Below, piece by piece: positions 56,061 to 64,000 of a stretch of 64,000 nt of DNA (the stretch's first letter is position 1; each line of letters starts with the position of its first letter). The translations under genes and the position numbers were made by a program. The notes below the pieces were generated by a model. The model made no database searches. It was not told the DNA's origin and saw only the letters and a program-made list of their open reading frames with translations. The stretch is from Streptomyces fildesensis (GTDB lineage Bacteria > Actinomycetota > Actinomycetes > Streptomycetales > Streptomycetaceae), in the NCBI RefSeq assembly GCF_016107395.1, contig NZ_JAAIKO010000025.1:1-64000 (forward strand). Reading direction: 5' to 3'.

Positions 56061-58763
56061 TTACGGCGTGAGCGCCATCTTGTCGTCCGTCGCGCCGTCC
56101 ACCGTGGGTCTGGAGAAGACCCACGGCAGGAGCTCGCCCTTGGCCCACAGCGCCGTCTGGTCGGAGTAGTGCGCGTTGTACGCGTGCCCCGAGGCGCCGG
56201 TGAGGTTGATCCAGCGGGACTTGTCGAAGTCGTCGAGGTTGACGATCATGCGCATCGACGGCACCCAGACGACGTCGTAGCCACCGGCCGCGTTCCAGCC
56301 CGTCGCGTTGACGGCCGCCTCGCCGCCGCCGAGCTGCCACGGGCCGCGGTTGAGCAGCCACTTCACCACGGCGGGGCCGCCGGTGCCCAGCGTCTGGTTC
56401 TTGAGTTCCAGCTTGTGCAGCCGGCCCCAGCTCCAGGTGTCGATGTCCTTGCCGAGCTTGGCGGTCAGCTCGTACCGCGCGTCCTGCATCGCCTGCCGGA
56501 GCAGCTGGTCCCGCGTGGTGTGCGCGGACGGCGCCGAGGTCTTGTCGAAGAACGCGGTCGGCGACATCGTCCACCAGGCGTTCTTCTCGTCCGGAAGGAT
56601 CTTGCGGACCACCTCGAACCAGCGGTCGCCGCCGTCCGGCTGCGCCTGGTCGGCTTCGCGCTCACCGCACTCGTTGACGGTCTCGCTCTTGCCGTTGAGG
56701 TCGTCGACCGGGCCCGACCGGTCGACGGCCGGGACGCGCAGGCACTGGTCCTCGGGGCGCAGCTCCTTGGGCAGCTTGTTGCCGAAGGCGAGCTTGAGGG
56801 TGTTGCGCCAGACCGCGTTGAAGTAGGCGGCGGCCGCGGAGTCGGCGTCCTGGTTGAAGTCCCAGCCCTCCAGCAGCTGCTGGGCGTCGCGGACGTAGGA
56901 GTCCTTGACGTCGACCTTGAGCAGATAGGGCACCAGCAGCTTCGCGATCTCGCTGCTGCTGTCGGACTGCATGGACTGCATGTCGTCCATGGAGACCTTG
57001 CCGCCGTCCTTGATCTTGGACGCGATGAGGTCGTTGATGCGCTGGCTGCGGGCGCCGTAGCCCCAGTCCTTGGTCAGCATCGGGCCGTACTTGTCCTCGT
57101 CGATCACGGCCTGGTTGGCGGTGACGATGTAGCCGCGCGCCGGGTCCTCCTCCCAGGGCATGGACTTGAACGGGATGTACGTGTCCCAGCGGTAGCGCGA
57201 GTCCCAGCCGGGCGCGGGGTAGCGGCCGTCGCCGTTGGCGCGCACCGGGATCCTGCCCGGGGCCTGGTAGCCGATGTGGCCCTGCTTGTCGGCGTAGATC
57301 AGGTTCTGTGACGGGACCTCGAAGTCGGCCGCCGCGGCCCGGAACTGGGTGAAGTCCTGCGCCTTGTCGATCTCGAAGACCGCGTCCATGCTCTTGCCGG
57401 GGTCGAGTGCGGTCCACCGCAGGGCGACCGCGTAACCGCCGCTGCGGTCCGGGGCGGCGTCCTGGACGGGCGCGCTCTCGCCGACCTTGAGCAGTTCGTC
57501 GGAGCGGTCGGAGATGATCGGGCCGTTGTTGGTGGTGCGCACGACGATGTCGCGGTCGGCGCCGCCGGCGACCTTGATGGTCTCCTTGCGGGTCGTGAAC
57601 GGCTTCTGCTTGCCGTCGTAGAGGTAGCTGTCCGCGGTGACCTTCTCCAGGTACAGGTCGGTCACGTCGGCGCCGAGGTTGGTCATCCCCCAGGCGATGT
57701 TCTGGTTGTGGCCGATGACGACACCGGGCATTCCGGAGAACGTGTAGCCGGCCACGTCGAACGGACAGGCCGTGCCGACGCTGCGGCAGTGCAGCCCCAT
57801 CTGGTACCAGAGGGACGGCATCTGCGGTGCCAGGTGCGGGTCGTTGGCCAGCATCGGCTTGCCGGTGGTCGTGTACTTGCCGGAGACGACCCAGGAGTTG
57901 GAGCCGATGCCGTTGCCGGACGGGCCGAGCAGATTGGGCATCTGGTCGATGATCTCGGAGAGCCCGGAGAGCTGGCTGTTCAGGGCGCCGGCGGCGATCG
58001 GGGTGCCCCCGGCGCCGGCCGGTGTGTACTTCTTGGTGATCGGGTCGAGCTTGCCGCCGTCGACGATCGGCTGGTGCCGCTGGTACGGGTAGCCGGGGTA
58101 GAGCGACTCGATCTGGCTGCTGTCGAGCCGGCTCGTCATGAGCGCCCGGTCGATCTCCTCCTGCATGTTGCCGCGCAGGTCCCAGGCCATGGCCTTGAGC
58201 CAGGCGACGGAGTCGACCGGGGTCCACTGCTCGGGCTTGTAGTCGTTGGAGAACGACAGGGCCGCGTACTCGACGGACAGGCTCGCACCGCTGTGATCCT
58301 TCAGATACGCGTTGACGCCGTCCGAATAGGCCTGCAGGTACTTCTTGGTCGTCGCGTCGAGCTTGGTGTCGTACTCCTTCTGCGCGATGCCGCGCCAGCC
58401 GAGCGTGCGGAGGAACGCGTCGGTCTCCACCTGTCCGGAGCCGAACATCTCCGACAGCCGGCCCGCGGTGAGGTGGCGTCGGACGTCCATCTCGTAGAAC
58501 CGGTCCTGCGCCTGGACGAAGCCCTGGGCCCGGAACAGGTCCTCGGAGGTGTCCGCGTAGATCTGCGGGATGCCGTTGCCGTCACGCTCCACGTCGACCG
58601 GCGCGGTCAGGCCCTTGAGTTTCAGCGAACCGGTGGTCTCGGGGAACGAGGCCCGCACGGTGCTGACGCTCCAGTACGACCCGTATCCGATGCCCCCCAC
58701 CAGCAGGACCACGAACGCGATCACAAAGAGGCGAAGGCGGCGGGACTTCTTCTTGGCGGGCAT
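56061..58763 (-). CDS. Penicillin-acylase-family Ntn hydrolase
   Basis: 900 residues from ATG 58763. An N-terminal membrane anchor (FVIAFVVLLVGGIGYGSYW) is followed by the alpha chain (IPQIYADTSEDLFRAQGFVQAQDRFYEMDVRRHLTAG), then the processing site GSNSWVVSG, whose Ser becomes the N-terminal nucleophile of the beta chain (residues about 305-900). The family cleaves amides of fatty or aromatic acids, including acyl-homoserine lactones in some members; the substrate here is unknown. Convergent with 5-FCL. Confidence 0.92.
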   Translation of the reverse strand: MPAKKKSRRLRLFVIAFVVLLVGGIGYGSYWSVSTVRASFPETTGSLKLKGLTAPVDVERDGNGIPQIYADTSEDLFRAQGFVQAQDRFYEMDVRRHLTAGRLSEMFGSGQVETDAFLRTLGWRGIAQKEYDTKLDATTKKYLQAYSDGVNAYLKDHSGASLSVEYAALSFSNDYKPEQWTPVDSVAWLKAMAWDLRGNMQEEIDRALMTSRLDSSQIESLYPGYPYQRHQPIVDGGKLDPITKKYTPAGAGGTPIAAGALNSQLSGLSEIIDQMPNLLGPSGNGIGSNSWVVSGKYTTTGKPMLANDPHLAPQMPSLWYQMGLHCRSVGTACPFDVAGYTFSGMPGVVIGHNQNIAWGMTNLGADVTDLYLEKVTADSYLYDGKQKPFTTRKETIKVAGGADRDIVVRTTNNGPIISDRSDELLKVGESAPVQDAAPDRSGGYAVALRWTALDPGKSMDAVFEIDKAQDFTQFRAAAADFEVPSQNLIYADKQGHIGYQAPGRIPVRANGDGRYPAPGWDSRYRWDTYIPFKSMPWEEDPARGYIVTANQAVIDEDKYGPMLTKDWGYGARSQRINDLIASKIKDGGKVSMDDMQSMQSDSSSEIAKLLVPYLLKVDVKDSYVRDAQQLLEGWDFNQDADSAAAAYFNAVWRNTLKLAFGNKLPKELRPEDQCLRVPAVDRSGPVDDLNGKSETVNECGEREADQAQPDGGDRWFEVVRKILPDEKNAWWTMSPTAFFDKTSAPSAHTTRDQLLRQAMQDARYELTAKLGKDIDTWSWGRLHKLELKNQTLGTGGPAVVKWLLNRGPWQLGGGEAAVNATGWNAAGGYDVVWVPSMRMIVNLDDFDKSRWINLTGASGHAYNAHYSDQTALWAKGELLPWVFSRPTVDGATDDKMALTP

Positions 58764-58948
58764 CTCTGTCCTTCGAGGGGCAGGGTGGACCGGGTGCTCT
58801 TGGTGCTGGATTGGTGCTGGAGCAACCATAGGCGCAGCGATCGGGGCACCCCTACGCGGAGTCATCGTTGACCGCGGAAGTTCAAGTACCGGTAAAATGT
58901 TAGGCAAGGCAATGAACTTCTCCCTGGCCTTCGAGGAAGGACCGCGCC

Positions 58949-60436
58949 CTGACTGTCCACCGTCTCAATGAACTCCTGTTGATCGGCGCCCTCGTGCTGC
59001 TCATCGCGGTGGTCGCCGTGCGACTGGCGTCCCGCAGCGGCCTGCCCACTCTGCTCATCTACCTCGGCATCGGCGTCGCGATCGGCCAGGACGGCCCGTT
59101 CGGCTTCACCTTCGACGACGTCCAGCTGACCCAGGTCCTGGGATATGCGGCACTTGTGGTGATTCTTGCCGAAGGTGGACTCGGCACGAAGTGGCAGGAG
59201 ATCAAACCGGTGGTGCCCGCCGCCGCCGTGCTCTCGACGTTCGGCCTCATGCTGAGCGTCTTCATCACGGCGGGTGCGGCCCACTATCTGGTGGGGCTGG
59301 ACTGGCGGCAGGCGCTCATCATCGGAGCGGTGGTGTCGTCCACGGACGCGGCGGCGGTGTTCTCGGTCCTGCGCAACGTGCCGCTGCCGAAACGAATCAC
59401 CGGAGTTCTGGAAGCGGAATCCGGCTTCAACGACGCCCCGGTCGTCATCCTCGTGGTCGCCTTCTCCACCGCGGGACCCGTCGACCACTGGTACGTGCTC
59501 GTCGCGGAGATCGCCATGGAGCTGGCGATCGGCGCCGCGATCGGACTGACGGTCGGCTGGCTCGGCGCCTACGCGTTGCGGCACATCGCCCTGCCCGCCT
59601 CCGGCCTCTACCCGATCGCGGTGATGGCCATCGCGGTCTTCGCCTACGCCGCCGGCGCGACGGCGCACGGCTCCGGATTCCTCGCCGTCTACATCGCCTC
59701 CCTGATACTGGGCAACGCGAAACTGCCGCACCGGCCGGCCACCCGGGGCTTCGCCGAAGGGCTCGGCTGGATCGCGCAGATCGGCCTCTTCGTCCTGCTC
59801 GGACTGCTCGTCACCCCGCACGAACTCGGCGACGACATCCTGCCCGCACTGGTCATCGGCCTGATCCTGACCGCGGTGGCCAGACCGCTGTCGGTGACCG
59901 CGAGCCTGGCGCCGTTCAGCATCCCCTGGCGCGAGCAGGCGCTGATGTCCTGGGCCGGGCTGCGCGGCGCCGTGCCCATCGTGCTGGCCACCATCCCGAT
60001 GGTCGCGGGCGTGCCCAACAGCCGCCGGATATTCAACATCGTCTTCATTCTGGTGATCGTCTACACGCTGGTGCAGGGCCCGACGCTGCCGTGGCTCGCC
60101 CGGCGGCTGCGCCTCGGCGTCCGCGACGGGGCGGCCGACCTGGGCATCGAGTCGGCGCCGCTGGAACGGCTGCGCGGCCACCTCCTCTCGGTGTCCATCC
60201 CGGAGGAGTCCCGGATGCACGGCGTGGAGGTCAACGAGCTGCGGCTGCCTGCCGGGGCGGCCGTCACGCTCGTCGTACGGGACGGGGCCAGCTTCGTACC
60301 GCTGCCGAACACGGTGCTGCGGCGCGGCGACGAGCTGCTGGTCGTCGCCACCGATCCGGTGCGGGACGCGGCGGAGCGGCGGCTGCGCGCGATCGGGAAG
60401 GGCGGCAAGCTCGCGAACTGGCTGGGCGAGGGGTGA
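58949..60436 (+). CDS. Cation/proton antiporter of the CPA1/NhaP2 type
   Basis: About 495 residues. Twelve or thirteen helices, with GAVVSSTDAAAVFSVLR and ESGFNDAPVVILV carrying the transport acids, then a C-terminal TrkA_C-like domain (about 405-480) that may bind a nucleotide or ion. A CTG at 58949 with AGGAAGG upstream gives the family's N-terminus TVHRLNELLLIGAL; the next start, TTG 58979, removes ten conserved residues and has no ribosome site. Confidence 0.9.
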   Translation: MTVHRLNELLLIGALVLLIAVVAVRLASRSGLPTLLIYLGIGVAIGQDGPFGFTFDDVQLTQVLGYAALVVILAEGGLGTKWQEIKPVVPAAAVLSTFGLMLSVFITAGAAHYLVGLDWRQALIIGAVVSSTDAAAVFSVLRNVPLPKRITGVLEAESGFNDAPVVILVVAFSTAGPVDHWYVLVAEIAMELAIGAAIGLTVGWLGAYALRHIALPASGLYPIAVMAIAVFAYAAGATAHGSGFLAVYIASLILGNAKLPHRPATRGFAEGLGWIAQIGLFVLLGLLVTPHELGDDILPALVIGLILTAVARPLSVTASLAPFSIPWREQALMSWAGLRGAVPIVLATIPMVAGVPNSRRIFNIVFILVIVYTLVQGPTLPWLARRLRLGVRDGAADLGIESAPLERLRGHLLSVSIPEESRMHGVEVNELRLPAGAAVTLVVRDGASFVPLPNTVLRRGDELLVVATDPVRDAAERRLRAIGKGGKLANWLGEG

Positions 60437-60676
60437 GCGAGCTGGGGTGAGCGAGGTCTCAGGGGGAAATGGGTGGCACTCGGGGCGAATGGCACTGAGT
60501 GCCGCTAAGCTGGGCCGGTACGTCTTGACCACGTACGTGTTGAGTACACAGACCTCTGTCTGACGCAGAGCTGGCGCGACGGGACGACCACAGTCGTCCC
60601 GTGTCTTGCGCGAGCGGACAGCTCTCGGCGCCATCCGTGACGGATGCCGCTACCAGACAGCACAAAGGACCAAGCC
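60437..60676 (+). other. Leader region of the MFS gene with a hairpin
   Basis: About 240 nt without a gene. It contains a TTGACC (about 60527), and ACGGGACGAC (60579-60588) pairs perfectly with 60593-60602 across a CACA loop. This may be a terminator of the antiporter gene or a leader structure before the exporter. Confidence 0.45.
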
Positions 60677-61972
60677 GTGGCATCCACGGTGAACCAGCCG
60701 GACAGCCCCGCCACCAAGCGGCCCGGTTACGGACAACTTCTGCGCACACCCCGCGCCTGGACGTTCCTGCTGCCCGGGTTCGCGGCCCGGCAGCCCTTCG
60801 CGATGCTCACCATCGGCATCGTGCTGCTCGTCCAGAACACCACCGGCTCCTACGGCACGGCGGGCGCCGTCGCCGCGGTGACCGGTGTCTCCATGGCGAT
60901 CTTCGCCCCGCAGAACGGCAAGCTCGCCGACCGTTTCGGACAGAGCGCCGTCCTGTTGCCGGGCGTCCTCGTGCACACGGCCTCCGTCATCCTGCTGACC
61001 GTGCTGGCCCTGTCGCACGCCCCCCTGTGGGCGCTGTTCGCGGCCGCCGTGCCGGCCGGCGCCTCGGTGCCGCAGATCGGACCGATGGTCCGGGCCCGCT
61101 GGGCGGCCAAGCTGGACGGTTCGCCCCTGATGTCGACCGCCGCGGCCTTCGAGTCCGTGACGGACGAGTTCACCTTCGTCATCGGCCCGGTGCTGGCCAC
61201 CGCGCTGTGCACGGGAGTGCACCCGGCGGCCGGCCTGATCGCCGAGGCCACCCTCACCCTGGTCGGCGGCCTGTTCTTCGCCGCCCAGCGCAGCACCGCA
61301 CCGGCGCCCAACAGGACCGTCGACGGCGTCCGCGCGAAGCACACCTCGGCGCTGACCATCCCGGGCGTCAGGGCGCTGGCCGTGGCCTTCCTCGGCATCG
61401 GCGCGGTCTTCGGCGGCATGCAGGTCGGCCTGACGTCCTTCACCGAGGAGATCGGCCGCCAGGGCATCGCGGGGCTGCTGTACGGCACCTTCGCGGCGGG
61501 CAACATGCTGGCCGGAGTCGTCTGCGGGGCCATCGCCTGGCGCCGCAGCCCGCAGGGCCGGCTGCTGATCGCGTACGCGGCGCTCGCACTGGCCTGCTCC
61601 GCGCTGTGGGCCGTGCACTCGGTGCCGCTGCTCGGCGCGCTCGGCCTGCTCATCGGGCTGTGCATCGCCCCCGCCCTGATCACCGGCTACACCCTGGTCG
61701 AATCCCTGGTGCCGGCCACCTCCCGCACCGAGGCCTTCACCTGGCTGACCGGCTCGGTCGCGCTCGGCCAGGCCATCGCGGTCACGGCCGCCGGCCAGCT
61801 GGCCGACCGGGTCAGCGCGAGCGCCGCCTTCGTGGTGCCGCTGGCCGGTACGGCGCTGGCTCTGGCCACCCTCGTGGCGCTGCGCAAGCGGCTCAAACCA
61901 CGCTCCGAGGGACGGATCGTCCAGGGTTCGACACGTGGGATGAGTCACCGCGTGCCGGTCACGGTGGACTGA
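60677..61972 (+). CDS. MFS-family transporter
   Basis: 431 residues from GTG 60677, with AAAGGACC upstream. Twelve hydrophobic helices; FAPQNGKLADRFGQ is the loop 2-3 motif A and PLMSTAAAFESVTDEFTFVIGPVLATAL the helix 5 region. Unlike MFS pumps with DHA2 topology it is a 12-helix type. Substrate unknown. Confidence 0.88.
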   Translation: MASTVNQPDSPATKRPGYGQLLRTPRAWTFLLPGFAARQPFAMLTIGIVLLVQNTTGSYGTAGAVAAVTGVSMAIFAPQNGKLADRFGQSAVLLPGVLVHTASVILLTVLALSHAPLWALFAAAVPAGASVPQIGPMVRARWAAKLDGSPLMSTAAAFESVTDEFTFVIGPVLATALCTGVHPAAGLIAEATLTLVGGLFFAAQRSTAPAPNRTVDGVRAKHTSALTIPGVRALAVAFLGIGAVFGGMQVGLTSFTEEIGRQGIAGLLYGTFAAGNMLAGVVCGAIAWRRSPQGRLLIAYAALALACSALWAVHSVPLLGALGLLIGLCIAPALITGYTLVESLVPATSRTEAFTWLTGSVALGQAIAVTAAGQLADRVSASAAFVVPLAGTALALATLVALRKRLKPRSEGRIVQGSTRGMSHRVPVTVD

Positions 61973-62002
61973 CGCGGCGGAATGCTGCACTATTGAATGT
62001 CG

Positions 62003-62029
62003 TTAGCACTCATCGAGTGAGAGTGCCAG
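62003..62029 (+). promoter_or_regulatory. CIRCE-like operator upstream of fmdB
   Basis: TTAGCACTC-N9-GAGTGCCAG matches the heat-shock operator TTAGCACTC-N9-GAGTGCTAA at 16 of 18 arm positions with the exact 9-bp spacing. It lies 9 bp before the GTG start, overlapping the AGGAGG region edge. HrcA is the known ligand. Confidence 0.78.
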
Positions 62030-62038
62030 GAGGATCAA

Positions 62039-62353
62039 GTGCCGACGTACCAGTACCAGTGCACCGAGTGCGGCGAGGGCCTCGAGGCGGTGCAGAAGTT
62101 CAGCGATGACGCTCTGACCGTTTGCCCGACCTGCAGCGGACGCCTGCGCAAGATCTTCTCGGCGGTCGGGGTCGTGTTCAAGGGTTCCGGTTTCTACCGG
62201 ACCGACAGCCGTGGCTCGTCCTCGGCGAGCACCCCCGCGGCCAAGAGCAGCTCGGATGCGAAGCCTTCGACGACGTCCGCGCCGTCCTCGGCATCGTCCG
62301 GCAGCTCCTCATCCGGTTCGAGCAGCTCTTCCAGCGGGTCTTCCGCAGCCTGA
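62039..62353 (+). CDS. FmdB-family zinc-ribbon protein
   Basis: 104 residues. The zinc ribbon is YQCTECGEGLEAVQKFSDDALTVCPTCSGRLRKIFSAVG, with two CxxC pairs in the first 40 residues; the FKGSGFYRTDSR stretch is the family tail, and the last 45 residues are Ser-rich and disordered. GTG start behind AGGAGG. Function unknown; the CIRCE-like site suggests heat-shock control. Confidence 0.9.
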   Translation: MPTYQYQCTECGEGLEAVQKFSDDALTVCPTCSGRLRKIFSAVGVVFKGSGFYRTDSRGSSSASTPAAKSSSDAKPSTTSAPSSASSGSSSSGSSSSSSGSSAA

Positions 62354-62407
62354 TCGCTGTGCACGTGTGAGCCCGCGAGCGAGTCGCAAGGCTTACGCGT
62401 CGATGAC

Positions 62408-62436
62408 GGACCCCGCCGATCCAGTCGGCGGGGTCC
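62408..62436 (+). terminator. Terminator of fmdB
   Basis: GGACCCCGCCGA (62408-62419) pairs perfectly with 62425-62436 across a TCCAG loop; outer GACG/CGTC bases can extend it. Confidence 0.72.
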
Positions 62437-62469
62437 TCGTCGTATCCGGCCGCCGTTAGGGTGATCCGC

Positions 62470-63318
62470 ATGGTGGAGATGAGCGGTGCGCGAGCCGATA
62501 TCGGCGTCATTGGCGGGTCCGGTTTCTACTCGTTCCTCGAGGATGTGACCGAGATCACGGTCGAGACCCCCTACGGTCCGCCGAGCGACTCGCTCTTCCT
62601 CGGCGAAGTGGCCGGCCGGCGGGTGGCATTCCTGCCGCGGCACGGCCGCAAGCACCACTTGCCGCCGCACAAGATCAACTACCGGGCCAACCTGTGGGCG
62701 CTGCGCTCGGTCGGCGCGCGCCAGGTGCTCGGCCCGTGCGCGGTGGGCGGACTGCGCGCGGAGTTCGGCCCCGGCACCCTGCTGGTGCCCGACCAGCTCG
62801 TGGACCGCACGAAGTCCCGCGTCCAGACGTACTTCGACGGTGAGGTGCTGCCGGACGGCAGGCAGCCGAACGTCGTGCATGTCTCGCTGGCCGACCCGTA
62901 CTGCCCGGTGGGCCGCCAGGTCGCGGTGGACACCGCGCGGGCGGGCGGCTGGGACGCGGTCGACGGCGGGACGCTGGTCGTCGTCGAGGGGCCCCGGTTC
63001 TCGACCCGGGCGGAGTCCCGGTGGCATGCGGCGCAGGGCTGGTCGGTGGTCGGCATGACCGGGCACCCCGAGGCGATCCTCGCGCGGGAACTCGGGCTCT
63101 GCTACACGTCCCTGACGCTGGTGACGGACCTGGACGCGGGCGCCGAGACGGGCGAGGGGGTCTCCCACGAGGAGGTCCTGGAGGTCTTCGCGGCGAACGT
63201 CGGCCGGATGCGGACCGTGCTGTTCGACGTGGTCGGCGGGCTGCCGCCGATCGCGGAGCGGAACTGCCTGTGCGTGGACCCGTGGGGCGGCCAGGACCCG
63301 GGGATCACGCTGCCGTAG
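62470..63318 (+). CDS. mtnP: S-methyl-5'-thioadenosine phosphorylase
   Basis: 282 residues from ATG 62470 (GTG 62461 also in frame). IGVIGGSGFYSF, the phosphate loop FLPRHGRKHHLPPHKINYRAN and VVVEGPRFSTRAES are the MTAP/PNP signatures; WSVVGMTGHPEAILARELGLCYTSL holds the base-binding pocket. Splits MTA from polyamine synthesis to adenine and methylthioribose-1-phosphate. Confidence 0.92.
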   Translation: MVEMSGARADIGVIGGSGFYSFLEDVTEITVETPYGPPSDSLFLGEVAGRRVAFLPRHGRKHHLPPHKINYRANLWALRSVGARQVLGPCAVGGLRAEFGPGTLLVPDQLVDRTKSRVQTYFDGEVLPDGRQPNVVHVSLADPYCPVGRQVAVDTARAGGWDAVDGGTLVVVEGPRFSTRAESRWHAAQGWSVVGMTGHPEAILARELGLCYTSLTLVTDLDAGAETGEGVSHEEVLEVFAANVGRMRTVLFDVVGGLPPIAERNCLCVDPWGGQDPGITLP

Positions 63319-63494
63319 GGCTGTGGAGCTGTGGGTGCGCGGGTTCGCGGATCTGCGGGTTCGGGATTTTCACCCGCGCGGGTGACGGAGTTTTCCACAA
63401 CTGGTGAGTAATCCACAGGCCCGAGAGGGCCGTCAGCCGGGTGCGGGATCGTAGGGATCCCAGTCGCAGAGATCCCTAAGAGGCGGTGGTCGCC

Positions 63495-64000
63495 GTGCCC
63501 GCATTTCCCAATCCCTCTCCCTCTCCCGCCGCATCCCCTTCTCCTGCTCCCACTCCCCCGGATTCCTACGCGCTCCCGCGCTGCGTCGTGCCGTCCTTCC
63601 AGCCGATCCGGGCCGGTGGCGGGCGCGGGCGGATCCGGCTGTGGAGGCCGGTGCACCGCAGGCGCCGGGCCGTGGCCGCGGGGCTGGCGATGGCCGCCGC
63701 CGCGCTGGCGGCCTCCGCCCCGCGCGCGGACTCCCAGGCACCACGCGGTGAACCACACGTACCCCCGGCGGCGACTGCCGCACAGGACGCCCGGGGCGCG
63801 CGGGCCATAGCATCCGGTCGCGATGCGACAGCAGCTCAGGACGTGCGCGACGCCCCGGACACGGTGCGGGCGCCGGTGCGGATCGCGGACGCGGCGGCGG
63901 TGCGGCTGTTACGGCCCGGCGACCGGGTGGACGTGCTGGCCGCCGACCGGGTGGTGGCCGTTGCGGCGCCGGTGGTGTCCGTGCCGGCGGACGGCGGCGA
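63495..64000 (+). CDS. SAF-domain RcpC/CpaB-like protein, 3' end beyond the window
   Basis: 168 residues visible from GTG 63495. A Pro/Ser-rich start is followed by a basic stretch, a short hydrophobic segment (AAGLAMAAAALAAS) and, near 130-168, APVRIADAAAVRLLRPGDRVDVLAAD, the SAF/Flp-pilus CpaB core. In Streptomyces such proteins follow the mtnP locus; a role in surface export is presumed. A TAGGGATC...GATCCCTA inverted repeat lies upstream (63452-63478). Confidence 0.72.
   Translation, partial: MPAFPNPSPSPAASPSPAPTPPDSYALPRCVVPSFQPIRAGGGRGRIRLWRPVHRRRRAVAAGLAMAAAALAASAPRADSQAPRGEPHVPPAATAAQDARGARAIASGRDATAAQDVRDAPDTVRAPVRIADAAAVRLLRPGDRVDVLAADRVVAVAAPVVSVPADGG

Overview
The window is chromosomal DNA from a high-GC actinomycete, almost certainly a Streptomyces. 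The evidence is strong G/C third-position bias, many GTG, TTG and probable CTG starts, and recognisable Streptomyces loci (SepX/GlpR, Glp/MoeA, GalU, a 5-FCL gene, a tricorn-type protease, a CebR-controlled cellulase, an FmdB zinc ribbon).

About 1-18,750 is foreign DNA, most simply the right-hand ~18.7 kb of an actinomycete integrative and conjugative element (AICE) whose left end lies outside the window. Positions 1-7,400 are accessory cargo: a tandem TPR protein cut by the window edge, a 142-nt hairpin, a membrane-anchored helical protein, a visibly lower-GC pentapeptide-repeat membrane protein, a small GntR regulator, an intact IS630-family insertion and a GNAT gene. Positions 6,654-18,698 are the AICE backbone: a KorSA-like GntR/UTRA repressor facing a long divergent promoter, small transfer and spread genes, an FtsK-type translocase, an RRQRL zinc protein, a cytosine methyltransferase, a primase-polymerase with a P-loop helicase-like ATPase (RepPP-type replication), a dense iteron-like repeat field, Xis and a tyrosine integrase. 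The element ends beside about 30 codons that look like the 3' end of a protein O-mannosyltransferase gene (pmt), so the attachment site appears to be a protein-coding gene and not a tRNA.

From 18,985 to 64,000 is ordinary chromosome. In order: a class B penicillin-binding protein, a serine beta-lactamase-like esterase, a GH6 cellulase behind a perfect CebR box, an FAD dehydrogenase, a CbiMQO metal transporter behind a Nur-box-like site, a tricorn protease, a Baeyer-Villiger monooxygenase/hydrolase/SDR operon, a MerR regulator, a DHA2 efflux pump, iron-sulfur proteins, an Ada-AlkA/Ogt DNA-repair pair, a MocR regulator, a TetR-MMPL pair, a LacI regulator, tRNA-Ala(CGC), the sepX-rimJ-mog-moaC-glp-galU cluster, 5-FCL, a penicillin-acylase-like Ntn hydrolase, a cation/proton antiporter, an MFS exporter, fmdB behind a CIRCE-like element, MTA phosphorylase and the start of an SAF-domain protein.

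The most unusual signals are non-coding. A family of hairpins sharing an unpaired loop core (GCCAAG(G)ACA) occurs before four AICE genes, plus one decayed copy. Eleven exact 7-bp iterons are packed into 207 bp between the replication genes and xis. No searches or folding programs were run; family names come from reading the translated motifs.
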